This document shows positions 35,865-46,166 of a stretch of 64,000 nucleotides of DNA, piece after piece. The stretch is from an uncultured Clostridium sp. (lineage in GTDB: Bacteria > Bacillota > Clostridia > Clostridiales > Clostridiaceae). How positions within the stretch are numbered: position 1 is the stretch's first letter; each line of letters starts with the position of its first letter. Both the position numbers and the translations under genes were made by a program. A model generated the notes under the pieces. The model searched no databases, had not been told where the DNA came from, and saw nothing but the letters and a program-made list of their open reading frames with translations. The stretch is from NCBI GenBank assembly GCA_903789665.1, contig CAIFEX010000001.1:139196-203195 (forward strand), in the 5' to 3' direction.

Positions 35865-38800
35865 ATGCCTTTAAATAAAAATATCAAAAAAGTTATCGTA
35901 ATAGGATCCGGCCCTATAGTCATAGGTCAGGCAGCTGAATTTGACTATTCAGGTACACAGGCCTGCGAGTCCTTGAGAGAAGAGGGAGTTGAAGTAGTAC
36001 TTGTAAACAGCAATCCTGCTACTATAATGACTGACGGTGAAGTGGCGGACAAGGTTTATATAGAGCCCCTTACAGTGGAATTTGTGGAAAAAGTCATAAA
36101 AAAGGAAAGACCTGACAGCCTTTTGGCCAGTGTGGGCGGCCAGACAGCTTTGAATCTTGCACTGAAGCTGTATGAAGGCGGCATACTTGAAAAATATGGT
36201 GTAAATATAATAGGAACTTCTATAGAATCGATAAGGGAAGGCGAGGATAGAGAACTTTTCAAAGAGGCAATGGGCAGAATAAACCAGCCTGTGGTGGAAA
36301 GCGGAACTGTAGAAGATGTAAAAAGCGGGGAAAAACTTGCGGACCAAATAGGGTATCCTGTTATAGTAAGACCTGCCTATACCCTTGGAGGTACTGGCGG
36401 CGGTATAGCTGAAACTGAAGAGGAATTGGAACCCATATTAAGATCGGGACTTGAACTTAGTTCCATAGGTCAGGTGCTTTTGGAGAAGAGTATAAAGGGA
36501 TGGAAGGAAATAGAATATGAAGTTATGAGAGATAATGCAGGCAATTGCATAACTGTCTGCAATATGGAAAACATAGATCCTGTCGGAATCCATACGGGGG
36601 ACAGCATAGTGGTAGCTCCCAGCCAGACCCTGTCGGACAGGGAATATCAAATGCTCAGGACCGCCTCCATTGATATAATAAATGAAGTTGAAATAAAGGG
36701 AGCCTGTAATGTACAACTGGCCTTAAATCCTGATTCCCTTGAGTATGAAGTTATAGAAATAAATCCCAGAGTTAGCCGTTCATCGGCTCTTGCCTCCAAG
36801 GCGACGGGATATCCCATTGCAAAGGTGGCGGCCAAAATAGCACTTGGTTACAATCTTGACGAGATAAGAAATGCAGTTACCAAAAAAACTTATGCCTGCT
36901 TTGAACCTTCGCTGGATTATGTGGTTATAAAAATTCCCAAATGGCCCTTTGACAAATTTGAAAGCGCCAAAAGAGAACTCGGCACAAAAATGATGGCTAC
37001 CGGCGAGATAATGGCCATAGGAAGCAATTTTGAAGCTGCTTTTTTAAAGGGAGTCAGGTCTCTGGAGCTCGGGGCTTATTCACTGGATTATGGAAAATTT
37101 AAAAATCTTGCTTTGGAAAAGCTCAAGGATAAAATAAAACGCCCTGATGATGAGAGAATATTTGCACTGGCAGAATTGCTGAGGAGAAAGTACAGGGTAG
37201 AAAAGCTTTCGGAAATCACTGGAATGGACAGGTTTTTCATACACAAATTCAAGTGGATAATAGATGAAGAGGAAAAACTTAAATCCTGCAGTATAGGCAG
37301 CCTGGATAAAAAATGGCTTGAAATGCTCAAGAAAAAAGGCTTTTCAGACAAGGGAATAGCTGACATGCTCGGGGTTTCTCCAGATGAAATATACAGGCTG
37401 AGGAGGATATGGGGCATAATTCCGTCCTACAAGATGGTAGATACGTGTGCGGGGGAGTTTGAAGCACTTTCACCCTATTATTATTCCACTTATGAGAAAT
37501 ATGACGAAGTTTCTGTTTCCTCCGGTAAAAAAGTTGTGGTAATAGGCTCAGGCCCTATAAGAATAGGCCAGGGTATAGAATTTGACTATGCTTCCGTACA
37601 CTGCATAAAAACCCTTAAAAAATTCAACATAGAAACCATAATAATAAACAATAATCCTGAAACTGTCAGCACTGACTTTGATATTTCAGATAAACTCTAT
37701 TTTGAGCCTATCACCAAAGAGGATGTACTGAGCATACTGGACAAGGAAAAACCCTATGGGGTGATACTCCAGTTCGGAGGAGAAACTGCAATAAAGCTGG
37801 CGGAGTTTTTAAAGGAAAAAGGGATAGTCACTCTTGGAACTACTGCGGATCAGATAGATATGGCAGAAGATAGGGAAAAATTTGATTCACTGCTTGAAAA
37901 ATTAAATATTCAGAGGCCTAATGGCAGGGGAGTATGTTCTGTTGAAGAAGGGGTCGAAGAGGCGGAAAGGGTTGGCTTCCCGGTTCTGGTAAGGCCTTCC
38001 TATGTACTTGGAGGGCAGGGTATGGAGATAACCTATGACGTGGAAGAGCTCGTCTACTATCTTTCTATGGCTTTTGAAAAAGACAGGAAAAATCCCGTAC
38101 TGATAGACAAATATCTTATGGGGAGGGAAATAGAAGTGGATGCAATATGTGATGGTGAGGACGTACTTGTGCCGGGAATCATGGAGCACCTGGAAAGGGC
38201 TGGAATTCACTCCGGTGATAGTATAACTATGTATCCAAGCCAGAACATAAGCGGCGGCATGAAGAAAAAAATATTGGACTGTACCATGAAACTGGCCATC
38301 GGCATAGGTATAAAGGGAATGATAAATGTACAGTTTATAGAATATAGGGGGAATCTCTATGTAATAGAAGTCAACCCCAGGGCTTCGAGAACAGTTCCCT
38401 ATATAAGCAAGGTCAGCGGTGTCCCCATAGTTGATATTGCCACCAGGGTAATGCTTGGTGAGAAACTTAGAAACATGGAATATGGAGTTGGAATTTTCAG
38501 GGAACCATCTATAGTGTCCGTAAAAGTTCCTGTATTCTCCACCCAGAAGCTCCCCAATGTGGAAGTTTCCCTGGGACCTGAGATGAGATCCACAGGAGAG
38601 GTGCTTGGAGTTTCCACTACCCTGACTGGTGCACTTTATAAAGGCTTTGTTGCTGCAGGGATGTTTTCACCTATGAAAAAGGGAACCATACTTGCCACTG
38701 TAAGCGACCATGACAAAAGTGAATTTCTGCCGATAGCAAGGGAAATTGACAGGATGGGAATAAAATTTATAGCCACCAGAAATACGGCAAAGCTATTGAG

Positions 38801-39077
38801 AGACAGCGGCATTGAAGTTGAAGAGACAAGAAAAGTAAAGGAAGGACATCCGAACATCATAGATATTATAAAAAATGGACAGGTGGATATGGTAGTGAAT
38901 ACCCCGACAAAGGGAAATGATTCCACCAGGGATGGATTTCATATAAGGAGAGCGGCAGTGGAAAGGAATATAGAGGTAATAACATCCATTGATACATTTA
39001 GGACAATGATAAAGGTAAAGGAGGAAAAAGTAGATGAAGACGCACTTCAGGTGTTCTGCAACTGCGGCATCAGGTGA
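35865..39077 (+). CDS. carB: Carbamoyl-phosphate synthase large subunit
   Basis: 1,070 residues, full length. Two homologous ATP-grasp halves, each preceded by a GSGPI(V/R)IGQ(A/G) motif (about 13 and 560), and an oligomerisation domain between them. A C-terminal methylglyoxal-synthase-like regulatory domain (from about 935, ending in [17 protein letters not shown]) binds nucleotide effectors. With CarA it makes carbamoyl phosphate from bicarbonate, glutamine and two ATP. The start codon follows AAGGGAG. It is in one operon with carA and overlaps the next gene by 44 bp. Confidence 0.96.
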   Translation: MPLNKNIKKVIVIGSGPIVIGQAAEFDYSGTQACESLREEGVEVVLVNSNPATIMTDGEVADKVYIEPLTVEFVEKVIKKERPDSLLASVGGQTALNLALKLYEGGILEKYGVNIIGTSIESIREGEDRELFKEAMGRINQPVVESGTVEDVKSGEKLADQIGYPVIVRPAYTLGGTGGGIAETEEELEPILRSGLELSSIGQVLLEKSIKGWKEIEYEVMRDNAGNCITVCNMENIDPVGIHTGDSIVVAPSQTLSDREYQMLRTASIDIINEVEIKGACNVQLALNPDSLEYEVIEINPRVSRSSALASKATGYPIAKVAAKIALGYNLDEIRNAVTKKTYACFEPSLDYVVIKIPKWPFDKFESAKRELGTKMMATGEIMAIGSNFEAAFLKGVRSLELGAYSLDYGKFKNLALEKLKDKIKRPDDERIFALAELLRRKYRVEKLSEITGMDRFFIHKFKWIIDEEEKLKSCSIGSLDKKWLEMLKKKGFSDKGIADMLGVSPDEIYRLRRIWGIIPSYKMVDTCAGEFEALSPYYYSTYEKYDEVSVSSGKKVVVIGSGPIRIGQGIEFDYASVHCIKTLKKFNIETIIINNNPETVSTDFDISDKLYFEPITKEDVLSILDKEKPYGVILQFGGETAIKLAEFLKEKGIVTLGTTADQIDMAEDREKFDSLLEKLNIQRPNGRGVCSVEEGVEEAERVGFPVLVRPSYVLGGQGMEITYDVEELVYYLSMAFEKDRKNPVLIDKYLMGREIEVDAICDGEDVLVPGIMEHLERAGIHSGDSITMYPSQNISGGMKKKILDCTMKLAIGIGIKGMINVQFIEYRGNLYVIEVNPRASRTVPYISKVSGVPIVDIATRVMLGEKLRNMEYGVGIFREPSIVSVKVPVFSTQKLPNVEVSLGPEMRSTGEVLGVSTTLTGALYKGFVAAGMFSPMKKGTILATVSDHDKSEFLPIAREIDRMGIKFIATRNTAKLLRDSGIEVEETRKVKEGHPNIIDIIKNGQVDMVVNTPTKGNDSTRDGFHIRRAAVERNIEVITSIDTFRTMIKVKEEKVDEDALQVFCNCGIR

Positions 39078-40296
39078 GGATATGACAGGGAAGGAAAAAG
39101 CGAAAATAAAGAGAATAGAGGATATAAGGGGACTTGCGAAAAAATATTACCGGGATGTAGTGGAACTGAGGAGATATTTTCATATTCATCCGGAACTTAG
39201 CAAAAGGGAATTCAACACTCAGAGAAAAATCATCGAGGTTTTGTGGGAACTGGATGAGATGAAAATAAGAAAAGTCGGAAAAACCGGTGTCATTGCAGAT
39301 TTAAAGGGCGGCAGACCTGGTGGAACCATAGCAGTTCGTGCCGATATGGATGCACTTGCCATAGATGATGAATGCGGCAGGCCGTACCAATCACAAAATA
39401 AGGGTGCCTGCCATGCCTGCGGTCATGATGGTCATGTGGCCATGCTGCTTGGTACTGCCAGAATTTTGCATGGATTCCGCCGTGATATTGCTGGGAATAT
39501 AAGATTTATATTTCAGCCCAGTGAAGAAGAAGTGGCCGATGGTTCGGGAGCTGAAGCCATCATAGAAGACGGCGGCCTTAAAGGTGTGGACGCTATTATA
39601 GGGGCCCATCTGTGGCAGCCTGTCAGAAGTGGGGTCGTGGGAATTTCCGCCGGACCCATGATGGCGGCAAGCGATGAATTTGAAATAAGAATTGAGGGGA
39701 AAGCAGGTCATGCCTCCATGCCGCACCAGACGGTGGATTCCATACTGACTGCATCTGAAATTGTAATTGCCCTTAATACAATTGTGGGGAGGGATGTGGA
39801 TCCGATGAAACAGGCCGTTGTATCTGTAGGTGTCTTCAATTCAGGACGTGTTTACAATGCCATAGCAGGTGAAGCCGTGCTCAAGGGGACCATCAGGACG
39901 CTGGATGAAGAAGTTAGGAGCCAGGTGTTCACCCACATAAAAAAAATTGTGGAACACACCTGTGAAATGACAGGGGCCCATTGCGATATCAAAAAGAATG
40001 CATGCACATATGTAGTTGACAATGATCCGAAAATTGCCGCCATCGTCTTGAAAGCCGGCAGGGAAATGATAGACGGAAAGGCCCATCCCATAGATCCGTT
40101 TATGAGCAGCGAAGATTTTTCATATTATATGAGGAAAATACCCGGGTGTTTTATCTTTGTGGGTGTGGGCAACCGTGAAAAGGGAATAATATATCCCCAG
40201 CATCATCCCAAATATGATATAGATGAAAGTGCCATGCTTTACGGTATGGAAGTTATGGCCAATGCAGCTTTGAAGCTTTTGGAAAATTTCAGGTAG
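39034..40296 (+). CDS. M20D-family amidohydrolase
   Basis: 420 residues. Metal ligands lie in [20 protein letters not shown] (about 126-137), QPSEEE and the C-terminal [22 protein letters not shown] marks the dimerisation domain. Relatives are N-acyl amino acid, hippurate and IAA-amino acid hydrolases; the substrate is not known. ATG 39034 has a perfect AAGGAGG 9 nt upstream, so the gene starts inside carB (44-bp overlap); ATG 39082 is an alternative that would remove the overlap. Coupling to carAB suggests nitrogen salvage, but this is inference. Confidence 0.82.
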   Translation: MKTHFRCSATAASGEDMTGKEKAKIKRIEDIRGLAKKYYRDVVELRRYFHIHPELSKREFNTQRKIIEVLWELDEMKIRKVGKTGVIADLKGGRPGGTIAVRADMDALAIDDECGRPYQSQNKGACHACGHDGHVAMLLGTARILHGFRRDIAGNIRFIFQPSEEEVADGSGAEAIIEDGGLKGVDAIIGAHLWQPVRSGVVGISAGPMMAASDEFEIRIEGKAGHASMPHQTVDSILTASEIVIALNTIVGRDVDPMKQAVVSVGVFNSGRVYNAIAGEAVLKGTIRTLDEEVRSQVFTHIKKIVEHTCEMTGAHCDIKKNACTYVVDNDPKIAAIVLKAGREMIDGKAHPIDPFMSSEDFSYYMRKIPGCFIFVGVGNREKGIIYPQHHPKYDIDESAMLYGMEVMANAALKLLENFR

Positions 40297-40307
40297 ATAT
40301 TTGGTTC

Positions 40308-41522
40308 TCAGGCTGTGTGAAAAATGACTTTGAAGAGGGAGCCTTCCCCGGGAGTACTCGACACGGTTATGGCTCCCCTGTGTTCTTCAACTATTGATTT
40401 GGCGATTGAAAGCCCCAGACCGAAATTCCCGTTGTTTCCTGATCTGACTTTATCTACTTTATAGAACCTGTCGAATATTTTGTCTATGTGCTCCGGGGCT
40501 ATACCTTCCCCGGTGTCCTGTACCGTTATCTGTATGTTTCCCTTTATCCTGCACAGGTTTATTTCAATGGACTTTCCTGCAGGTGTATGTTTTATGGCAT
40601 TGTGGATGAGGATTGCCATGAGCTGTTTTATGCGGCCCTCGTCTCCCGTAAAATTTATTTTGGATTCTATATGGGAAGTCATCTGTATTTCATGTTTTAT
40701 TGCGGAGGCTTCAAAGGGGACAATGGACTGGGTGACTGCACTGCTTAAGTTGAAATTTGAAAAATTCAGCTGCTGCCGGTTGGAATCGGATCTTGCAAGA
40801 TAGAGCAGATCCTCTATGAGTCTGGTCATCCTTCCCGTTTCCAGCTTGATATTTTTCAGCCATTTGTGCTGGCTTTTTATGGTGTCGTCCGGACTGCCAA
40901 TGACTATATCGAGATTTGTAGTTATAACTGCAAGAGGTGTCCTGAGTTCGTGGGATGCATCTGCTACGAAATTCTGCTGCTTTTTCCAGGCACTTATTAT
41001 TGGCCTCAGGGATATGCTTGCAATAAATAGGCTTATGATGAATACCAGTATGAGGCTTATTGCACAGACTGAAATCGATATGATTATCAGGTTATGGAGT
41101 ATTTCATTGTCCGGGGTCTTATCCAGAAAAACCAGTATGAAGCCGTAATTTTTGGGGACTTTCAGGTATCTTAAATTGTAATTTCTGTAGCTTATGCTGC
41201 CCCGTGATGTATTTTTCCTGAAAACAGACTTTACTATGGCCTCGTAAGTGTATCTGTCTATATTTGAATTCCAGGATATTTCGATTATGTTTCCGTCATC
41301 ATCTGTTTTTACAAAAAAACTTTCCATGGAGTTCATGTTTCTATTTGGAGGTTTAAGCGGGGGCACTCTTTCTGTCTCTGCTGTTTTAATCATTTTTTCA
41401 CGGGATGAGTGTTCAAAGTTTCTATCCATAAGTATGTATATTCCCGAAAATATGGTGATGAGTACCAGGCTTGTAAGTATCAAATTAGTTAGAACCAATT
41501 CCACCTTTAACTTTTTAAACAT
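40308..41522 (-). CDS. Sensor histidine kinase (two-component system)
   Basis: 404 residues. Two membrane helices (about 8-30 and 143-168) flank an extracytoplasmic sensor domain of about 110 residues. A HisKA domain follows with phospho-acceptor ASHELRTPLAV (His about 193), then HATPase_c with an N box (AILIHNAIKHTP), G1 DTGEGI and G2 GLGLSIAK. It lies directly after the response regulator gene on the same strand (2-bp gap), so the two form a pair. Divergent genes at 42345 encode envelope glycosylation, a likely target. Confidence 0.9.
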   Translation of the reverse strand: MFKKLKVELVLTNLILTSLVLITIFSGIYILMDRNFEHSSREKMIKTAETERVPPLKPPNRNMNSMESFFVKTDDDGNIIEISWNSNIDRYTYEAIVKSVFRKNTSRGSISYRNYNLRYLKVPKNYGFILVFLDKTPDNEILHNLIIISISVCAISLILVFIISLFIASISLRPIISAWKKQQNFVADASHELRTPLAVITTNLDIVIGSPDDTIKSQHKWLKNIKLETGRMTRLIEDLLYLARSDSNRQQLNFSNFNLSSAVTQSIVPFEASAIKHEIQMTSHIESKINFTGDEGRIKQLMAILIHNAIKHTPAGKSIEINLCRIKGNIQITVQDTGEGIAPEHIDKIFDRFYKVDKVRSGNNGNFGLGLSIAKSIVEEHRGAITVSSTPGEGSLFKVIFHTA

Positions 41523-41524
41523 GA

Positions 41525-42202
41525 TCAGACCTCTTTTAGGCAGTATCCTATGCCCCTTATTGTTTCAATTTTCACGCCGCAGTTGAGCTTTCTGAGCTTT
41601 TTTCTCAGGTAGGAAAAGTACACTTCAATGTTGTTGTTCATTTCCACGTCGGAATCCATGCCCCATACTCTGTCCAGAATTTGATCCTTGGTGATTACCT
41701 GATTTTTGTTTCGTGCTAAGAGCTCCAGAAGCTGGGATTCTTTTGTGGTCAGTTTTACCGTGTTTCCCCTGCATTTGATTTGGCCTTTCTGGGGATCAAA
41801 GATCAGGGAGGCCAATTTTAGGTTCTCGTCCTGTATGAAATCCACGTGCCTCCTTCCAAGAGCCCTTATTCTGGCCAGAAGTTCCTCTGTAGAAAAGGGC
41901 TTTACCAGGTAATCGTCCGCGCCGTTGTCAAGGCCCTCCACCCTGTTTGAAATGGAATCCATGGCTGTAAGTATTATAACTGGAGTTTGGATTTTGTTTT
42001 TTCTGATGTCTTTAAGTACGTCCAGCCCATTTTTCCCGGGAAGCATCCTGTCAAGTATTATTACGTCGTATATTTGTGTCTCGGCCATTTCCTCCCCTTC
42101 AATTCCGTCATAGACTGCATCCACACTGTAATTGTTTTTCCTGAGAATATATACCAGGGCATCTGAAAGCATTACCTCATCTTCAATTAAAAGCAATCTC
42201 AT
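41525..42202 (-). CDS. OmpR/PhoB-family response regulator
   Basis: 225 residues: a receiver domain with acidic pocket IEDE, phospho-acceptor Asp in VIILDRMLPGKNG (about 51), Thr in ILTAMDS and Lys in VKPFSTEEL; then an OmpR winged helix ending VEVYFSYLRKKL...IRGIGYCLKE. It is divergent from the glycosyltransferase genes with 142 bp between start codons. Paired with the kinase at 40308. Confidence 0.93.
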   Translation of the reverse strand: MRLLLIEDEVMLSDALVYILRKNNYSVDAVYDGIEGEEMAETQIYDVIILDRMLPGKNGLDVLKDIRKNKIQTPVIILTAMDSISNRVEGLDNGADDYLVKPFSTEELLARIRALGRRHVDFIQDENLKLASLIFDPQKGQIKCRGNTVKLTTKESQLLELLARNKNQVITKDQILDRVWGMDSDVEMNNNIEVYFSYLRKKLRKLNCGVKIETIRGIGYCLKEV

Positions 42203-42344
42203 GATTTCACCTCACTTTATAGTACGATTATACGCCAGAAATACAGATTTTTAAAGGATATGGTTTATTTTTAAGGCTTTTTTAAGGTTGAAACTACAAA
42301 ATTATAATAATCAATTTAATTTCTACAAAACTGAGGTGAAAAAA

Positions 42345-43289
42345 ATGCGGCAAGAAATTGTTTATTCTGTGGTGGTACCTCTGTATAACGAGGAAATGGT
42401 AATAGACGAGAGCTATAAAAGACTTAAGAAAATCATGGACACCACTTCTGAAAGCTATGAGATTATATTTGTAAATGACGGAAGTTTGGATAAAACCCGT
42501 GAAAAGGCAGAGAAAATCTGCAGTCAGGATGTGAATGTCAAGCTTGTTAACTTCTCCAGAAATTTTGGACATCAGCCTGCCATAACCGCAGGAATGAGGA
42601 CTTCCAGCGGTAAAGCAGTTATTGTAATAGATGCGGATCTTCAAGATCCGCCTGAAGTAATGCTCAAGATGATTGAAAAATGGAAACAGGGATATGATGT
42701 GGTCTATGGGAAGAGAATAAAGAGAGAAGGTGAATCCTTCATAAAAAAATTTACCGCCGGCGCTTTCTATAGGATCCTAAAGAGCATGACCAGCATTGAT
42801 ATTCCTGTAGATACTGGAGATTTCAGGCTTATAGACAGAAAAGTGTGTGATGTCTTGAATTCTCTGCCGGAAAGGAACAGATATGTAAGGGGGCTTGTCA
42901 GCTGGATTGGATACAGGCAGACATATGTGGAATTTGTAAGACAGGAGAGATTTGCAGGAGACACTAAATATCCCCTAAAAAAAATGTTCAAACTGGCTTT
43001 TGACGGTATAACGTCTTTTTCCTATAAACCCCTTGTAATATCAGGATATTTGGGTGGGGTATCATTTCTCGCAGGCATGATCATGCTGGTGAAAGATCTT
43101 GTGGATTTTGCGGCAAAGGGTTTGAAACTGGTGAATTTTCAGTTCCTGCTGTCTGTCGATCTGATTATGTTTGGAATTGTGTTGTCCTGTATGGGCATGA
43201 TAGGCCAGTATATAGGCCGAATTTTTGATGAATGCAGGGGAAGACCCAATTATATTATTGAAAACATAGTAAATAAAAGGGGAGATTAG
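42345..43289 (+). CDS. GT2 polyprenyl-phosphate glycosyltransferase (GtrB/CsbB type)
   Basis: About 314 residues. N-terminal GT-A fold (SVVVPLYNEE, then VNDGSLDKT, DADLQDPPE with the metal-binding Asp residues, and DTGDFRLIDR) followed by two C-terminal membrane helices. Family members load a sugar from a nucleotide donor onto undecaprenyl phosphate at the inner face of the membrane. ATG 42345 follows GAGGTG. It is the first gene of a GT2-GtrA-GT39 set, in which the loaded lipid is flipped and the sugar used outside. Confidence 0.9.
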   Translation: MRQEIVYSVVVPLYNEEMVIDESYKRLKKIMDTTSESYEIIFVNDGSLDKTREKAEKICSQDVNVKLVNFSRNFGHQPAITAGMRTSSGKAVIVIDADLQDPPEVMLKMIEKWKQGYDVVYGKRIKREGESFIKKFTAGAFYRILKSMTSIDIPVDTGDFRLIDRKVCDVLNSLPERNRYVRGLVSWIGYRQTYVEFVRQERFAGDTKYPLKKMFKLAFDGITSFSYKPLVISGYLGGVSFLAGMIMLVKDLVDFAAKGLKLVNFQFLLSVDLIMFGIVLSCMGMIGQYIGRIFDECRGRPNYIIENIVNKRGD

Positions 43290-43295
43290 GAAATT

Positions 43296-43715
43296 ATGAG
43301 TCAGCTGATAAAAACCGTGGATTTTATTTTCAATGGAAAGCTTAAATTGCTGAGCAGGTTTTCTGCCACCGGTGTACTTAATACCATAATAGATTTCCTG
43401 GTGTTTACCTTGTGCCAGAGTATAATCGGTCTTTATTACACCGTAAGCCAGGTTGTAGGTTACAGCTGCGGTGTGGCAAATAGCTTTATATTTAACAAGA
43501 AATGGACTTTTCAATACGATAATCCGGACAAGAATATTGTTCATGAAATATTGCAGTTTGTTGTTGTAAATATAGTGTCGCTTATTATAACAGTGATTTT
43601 TATGAAACTTTTAGTGGATAGATTTGCTCTTAACGTATATATATCAAAGGTGATTGTAACATTTGCAGCCCAGATGATAAATTTTCTGTCATATAAGATA
43701 TGGGTTTTTAATTGA
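43296..43715 (+). CDS. GtrA-family membrane protein
   Basis: 139 residues with four hydrophobic helices. The motif RFSATGVLNTIIDFLVF near residue 20 and GYSCGVANSFIFNKKWTF near 52 are the GtrA-family signatures. GtrA proteins are thought to help flip polyprenyl-phosphate sugars. It sits between the GT2 gene (6-bp gap) and the GT39 gene, matching a complete lipid-linked sugar pathway. Confidence 0.9.
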   Translation: MSQLIKTVDFIFNGKLKLLSRFSATGVLNTIIDFLVFTLCQSIIGLYYTVSQVVGYSCGVANSFIFNKKWTFQYDNPDKNIVHEILQFVVVNIVSLIITVIFMKLLVDRFALNVYISKVIVTFAAQMINFLSYKIWVFN

Positions 43716-43726
43716 GGGGTGAAGTT

Positions 43727-45820
43727 ATGAAGAGCGTAAAATTTGTAAAAGAAAAACTTGCTTTGTTTGCAGTGATGGCTCTGTCGGCAGTGCTGAATCT
43801 GGCAAACCTTGGTGCTGAAGGGTACGGAAATGAATACTATGCGGCAGGTGTGAAGAGCATGCTTGTAAATTTCAAGAATTTCTTTTTCGTCTCCTCCGAT
43901 CCCGGCGGTTTTGTATCCATTGACAAACCTCCCCTGGGATTTTGGATACAGACCCTCTCTGCCAGGGTATTTGGATTCAGCGGATGGAGCATACTGCTTC
44001 CCCAGGCCCTGGCAGGAGTTGTATCTGTCGTGATATTGTATTACATGGTTAAAAGGTCTTTTGGGAAAGCCGCGGCGCTTGTTTCTGCATTGTGCCTTGC
44101 AGTTACTCCGGTTTTTGTAGCTGCGAGCAGGAATAACACCGTAGATAATCTGCTGGTCATGGTACTGCTCTTTGCCTGCATGTTTTTATCCAGGGCGGCC
44201 GAAAAGGGTAAATTCAAATATCTTCTCATAAGTCTTGTACTTGTAGGTGTGGGTTTTAACATAAAGATGCTGCAGGCTTATATGGTTATTCCCGCCGTAT
44301 ACATAACTTACCTGATTTCTGCAGCTGCACCCGTGAAAAAGAAAGTCAAACACCTTGTTATAGGTACTGCTGTACTCGTAGTTGTGTCACTTTCCTGGGC
44401 AGCTGCCGTGGATTTGGTTCCTGCCGGCAGCAGGCCTTTTGTAGGCAGCAGTACGAATAATACGGTTATGGATCTTATACTGGGGCACAATGGAATCGAG
44501 AGGTTGAGCAGCAGCGGAGGCATGGGCGGCGGACCCGGCGGAAACAGACAGGGAGGAAATATGGCCTATTTTAAGAAAGATAGAAACCCTTCAGGTGCGC
44601 AGAATGTGCCTCCAAATGGTGGGTTTCAAGGAGGCTCCGGCGGCAATTTTAAGGACGGCAGCCAGCAAAATGGCGGCCCTCAGATGCAAATGCCTCAGGG
44701 AGCGGGTCAGAATAAGAAAGGCATACAGCAGATGGGCAGAAATGGACTTTCAGGAAATTTCGGAGGTCAGACAGAAGCAGGCGTTACAAGATTGTTTTCG
44801 AAAAATATACTTTCAGATCAGATAGTGTGGTTCCTGCCTCTGTCCTTGTTGGGCTTTATTGCCGCGGCAATAGTGGAAAAGTTGAAAATCCCATTTGACA
44901 ACAGAAAAAAATTGGATTTGATTCTCTGGATGATGTGGCTTCTGCCGGAATTTATATATTTCAGTTATACAAAAGGGCTGTTCCACCAGTACTATTTGAC
45001 CATGATGGCACCGCCGGCTGCGGCTTTATCTGGTATAGGCCTTGTATCAATGTGGAAACTCTACAGGGACGGTTCCAAAGTTAAATCCATGCTTCTGCCT
45101 GCATCCTTTGTTGTGGAGGGGGCACTGCACCTTATGATGCTGTCTTATTTTTACTCTTCCATATCTGCAGCAGTGAAGGGTATTATAATAGCGGCGGCCG
45201 TACTGAGTTTTGCTTCATCTGCACTGCTTGTAATTTACAAGAACAGGGCGGGAAACGCAGGTTTTGCAAAGATACTTGCCTCTCTTGCATTTGCAGGGAT
45301 ACTTGTGACACCTTCCATAGGTTCTGCGGCAGCTGTGGTTCATGGCGTAAATGGCAGCATGCCTGCTGCAGGATTGGAGCTTCTGTCGTCAGATACAGGT
45401 TCTGGAAATACCGGAATGAAGAATAGATTTGGATCCTCAAACGACAGTAAAGAACTGATAAGTTTTCTCGACAGTCATATTAAAAATGAAAAATATGATC
45501 TCGTAGTATCCAGTTCCAATGCCGCTGCCGAAATGATAATTAAAAGCGGCAGGAGTATAATGCCTCTCGGCGGGTTCACAGGCTCCGATAAGATACTTTC
45601 CCTCAGCCAGTTTAAAGAACTTGTAAAAAAAGGTGAGGTAAGATATGTACTCACGGGTGGAATGGGAAGAAATTCACAGGATATAATGAGCTGGGTTCAA
45701 AAAAACGGAAAACTTGTCCCGGAAAATCAGTGGAAAAATACCACATCCGTCGGCAAAACCGTAAATCCCGGGGAAATGAATTCCCAGTCGCTGTATGATT
45801 TGAAGGGAATTTTAAAATAA
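43727..45820 (+). CDS. GT39-family membrane glycosyltransferase (YkcB-like)
   Basis: About 697 residues. Multispanning PMT/ArnT-type enzyme: GNEYYAAGVKSML near residue 30, FVSIDKPPLGFWIQ (about 63) with the catalytic Asp-Lys-Pro-Pro, and SRNNTVDNLLV (about 130). A large extracytoplasmic low-complexity insert (about 262-354), rich in Gly, Gln, Asn and Met, interrupts the membrane part. It should transfer a sugar from polyprenyl phosphate to an envelope acceptor such as teichoic acid; the acceptor is unknown. ATG 43727 follows GAGGGGTG and lies 12 bp after the gtrA-like gene. Confidence 0.85.
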   Translation: MKSVKFVKEKLALFAVMALSAVLNLANLGAEGYGNEYYAAGVKSMLVNFKNFFFVSSDPGGFVSIDKPPLGFWIQTLSARVFGFSGWSILLPQALAGVVSVVILYYMVKRSFGKAAALVSALCLAVTPVFVAASRNNTVDNLLVMVLLFACMFLSRAAEKGKFKYLLISLVLVGVGFNIKMLQAYMVIPAVYITYLISAAAPVKKKVKHLVIGTAVLVVVSLSWAAAVDLVPAGSRPFVGSSTNNTVMDLILGHNGIERLSSSGGMGGGPGGNRQGGNMAYFKKDRNPSGAQNVPPNGGFQGGSGGNFKDGSQQNGGPQMQMPQGAGQNKKGIQQMGRNGLSGNFGGQTEAGVTRLFSKNILSDQIVWFLPLSLLGFIAAAIVEKLKIPFDNRKKLDLILWMMWLLPEFIYFSYTKGLFHQYYLTMMAPPAAALSGIGLVSMWKLYRDGSKVKSMLLPASFVVEGALHLMMLSYFYSSISAAVKGIIIAAAVLSFASSALLVIYKNRAGNAGFAKILASLAFAGILVTPSIGSAAAVVHGVNGSMPAAGLELLSSDTGSGNTGMKNRFGSSNDSKELISFLDSHIKNEKYDLVVSSSNAAAEMIIKSGRSIMPLGGFTGSDKILSLSQFKELVKKGEVRYVLTGGMGRNSQDIMSWVQKNGKLVPENQWKNTTSVGKTVNPGEMNSQSLYDLKGILK

Positions 45821-45870
45821 AGTTGAATCTTTTATCCATAGTGTTTATAATTAAATTGAAATTTAATAAT

Positions 45871-46030
45871 AAGTACAAGGTTTAAATACAAATAATTAAA
45901 GGGGAATCAGGTGAAAATCCTGAACTATCCTGTAGCTGTATTAGACGAGTTTAAGCTATATGGGCCACTTGGAAACGGGGAAGGCGTATTTTAAATGATG
46001 ACTCTTAAGTCAGAAGACCTGCCTGTACTT
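45871..46030 (+). promoter_or_regulatory. Cobalamin riboswitch
   Basis: The closing stem AAGTACA/TGTACTT flanks the conserved cores of the adenosylcobalamin aptamer: GGGGAATCAGGTGAAAATCC with a following CCTGTAGCTGTA, then GCCACTTGG, GGGGAAGGC, GATGA, and finally GTCAGAAGACCTGCC. A terminator follows at 46111, just before hemA, so it acts on transcription. It would switch off tetrapyrrole precursor synthesis when B12 is plentiful. Confidence 0.95.
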
Positions 46031-46110
46031 TGCACCTTTAACTCTACAAGTGATAGAGGGGGCCTGCATATTGATGAATTATTTTTGTGATGATGTATGA
46101 TTGATTGTTG

Positions 46111-46150
46111 AAGATCCTTTTATCAGCTTGGTTAAAGGGATCTTTTTTAT
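46111..46150 (+). terminator. Riboswitch-controlled terminator before hemA
   Basis: AAGATCCTTT/AAAGGGATCTT stem then TTTTTATT. It lies directly before the hemA ribosome binding site. Confidence 0.88.
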
Positions 46151-46166
46151 TATGGAGGTGATAAAA

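Noticed and set aside
46101..46166. hemA start at ATG 46101 or ATG 46152
   Set aside because: 46101 lies before the riboswitch terminator hairpin and would be translated through it. 46152 has no ribosome site and gives a non-family N-terminus.
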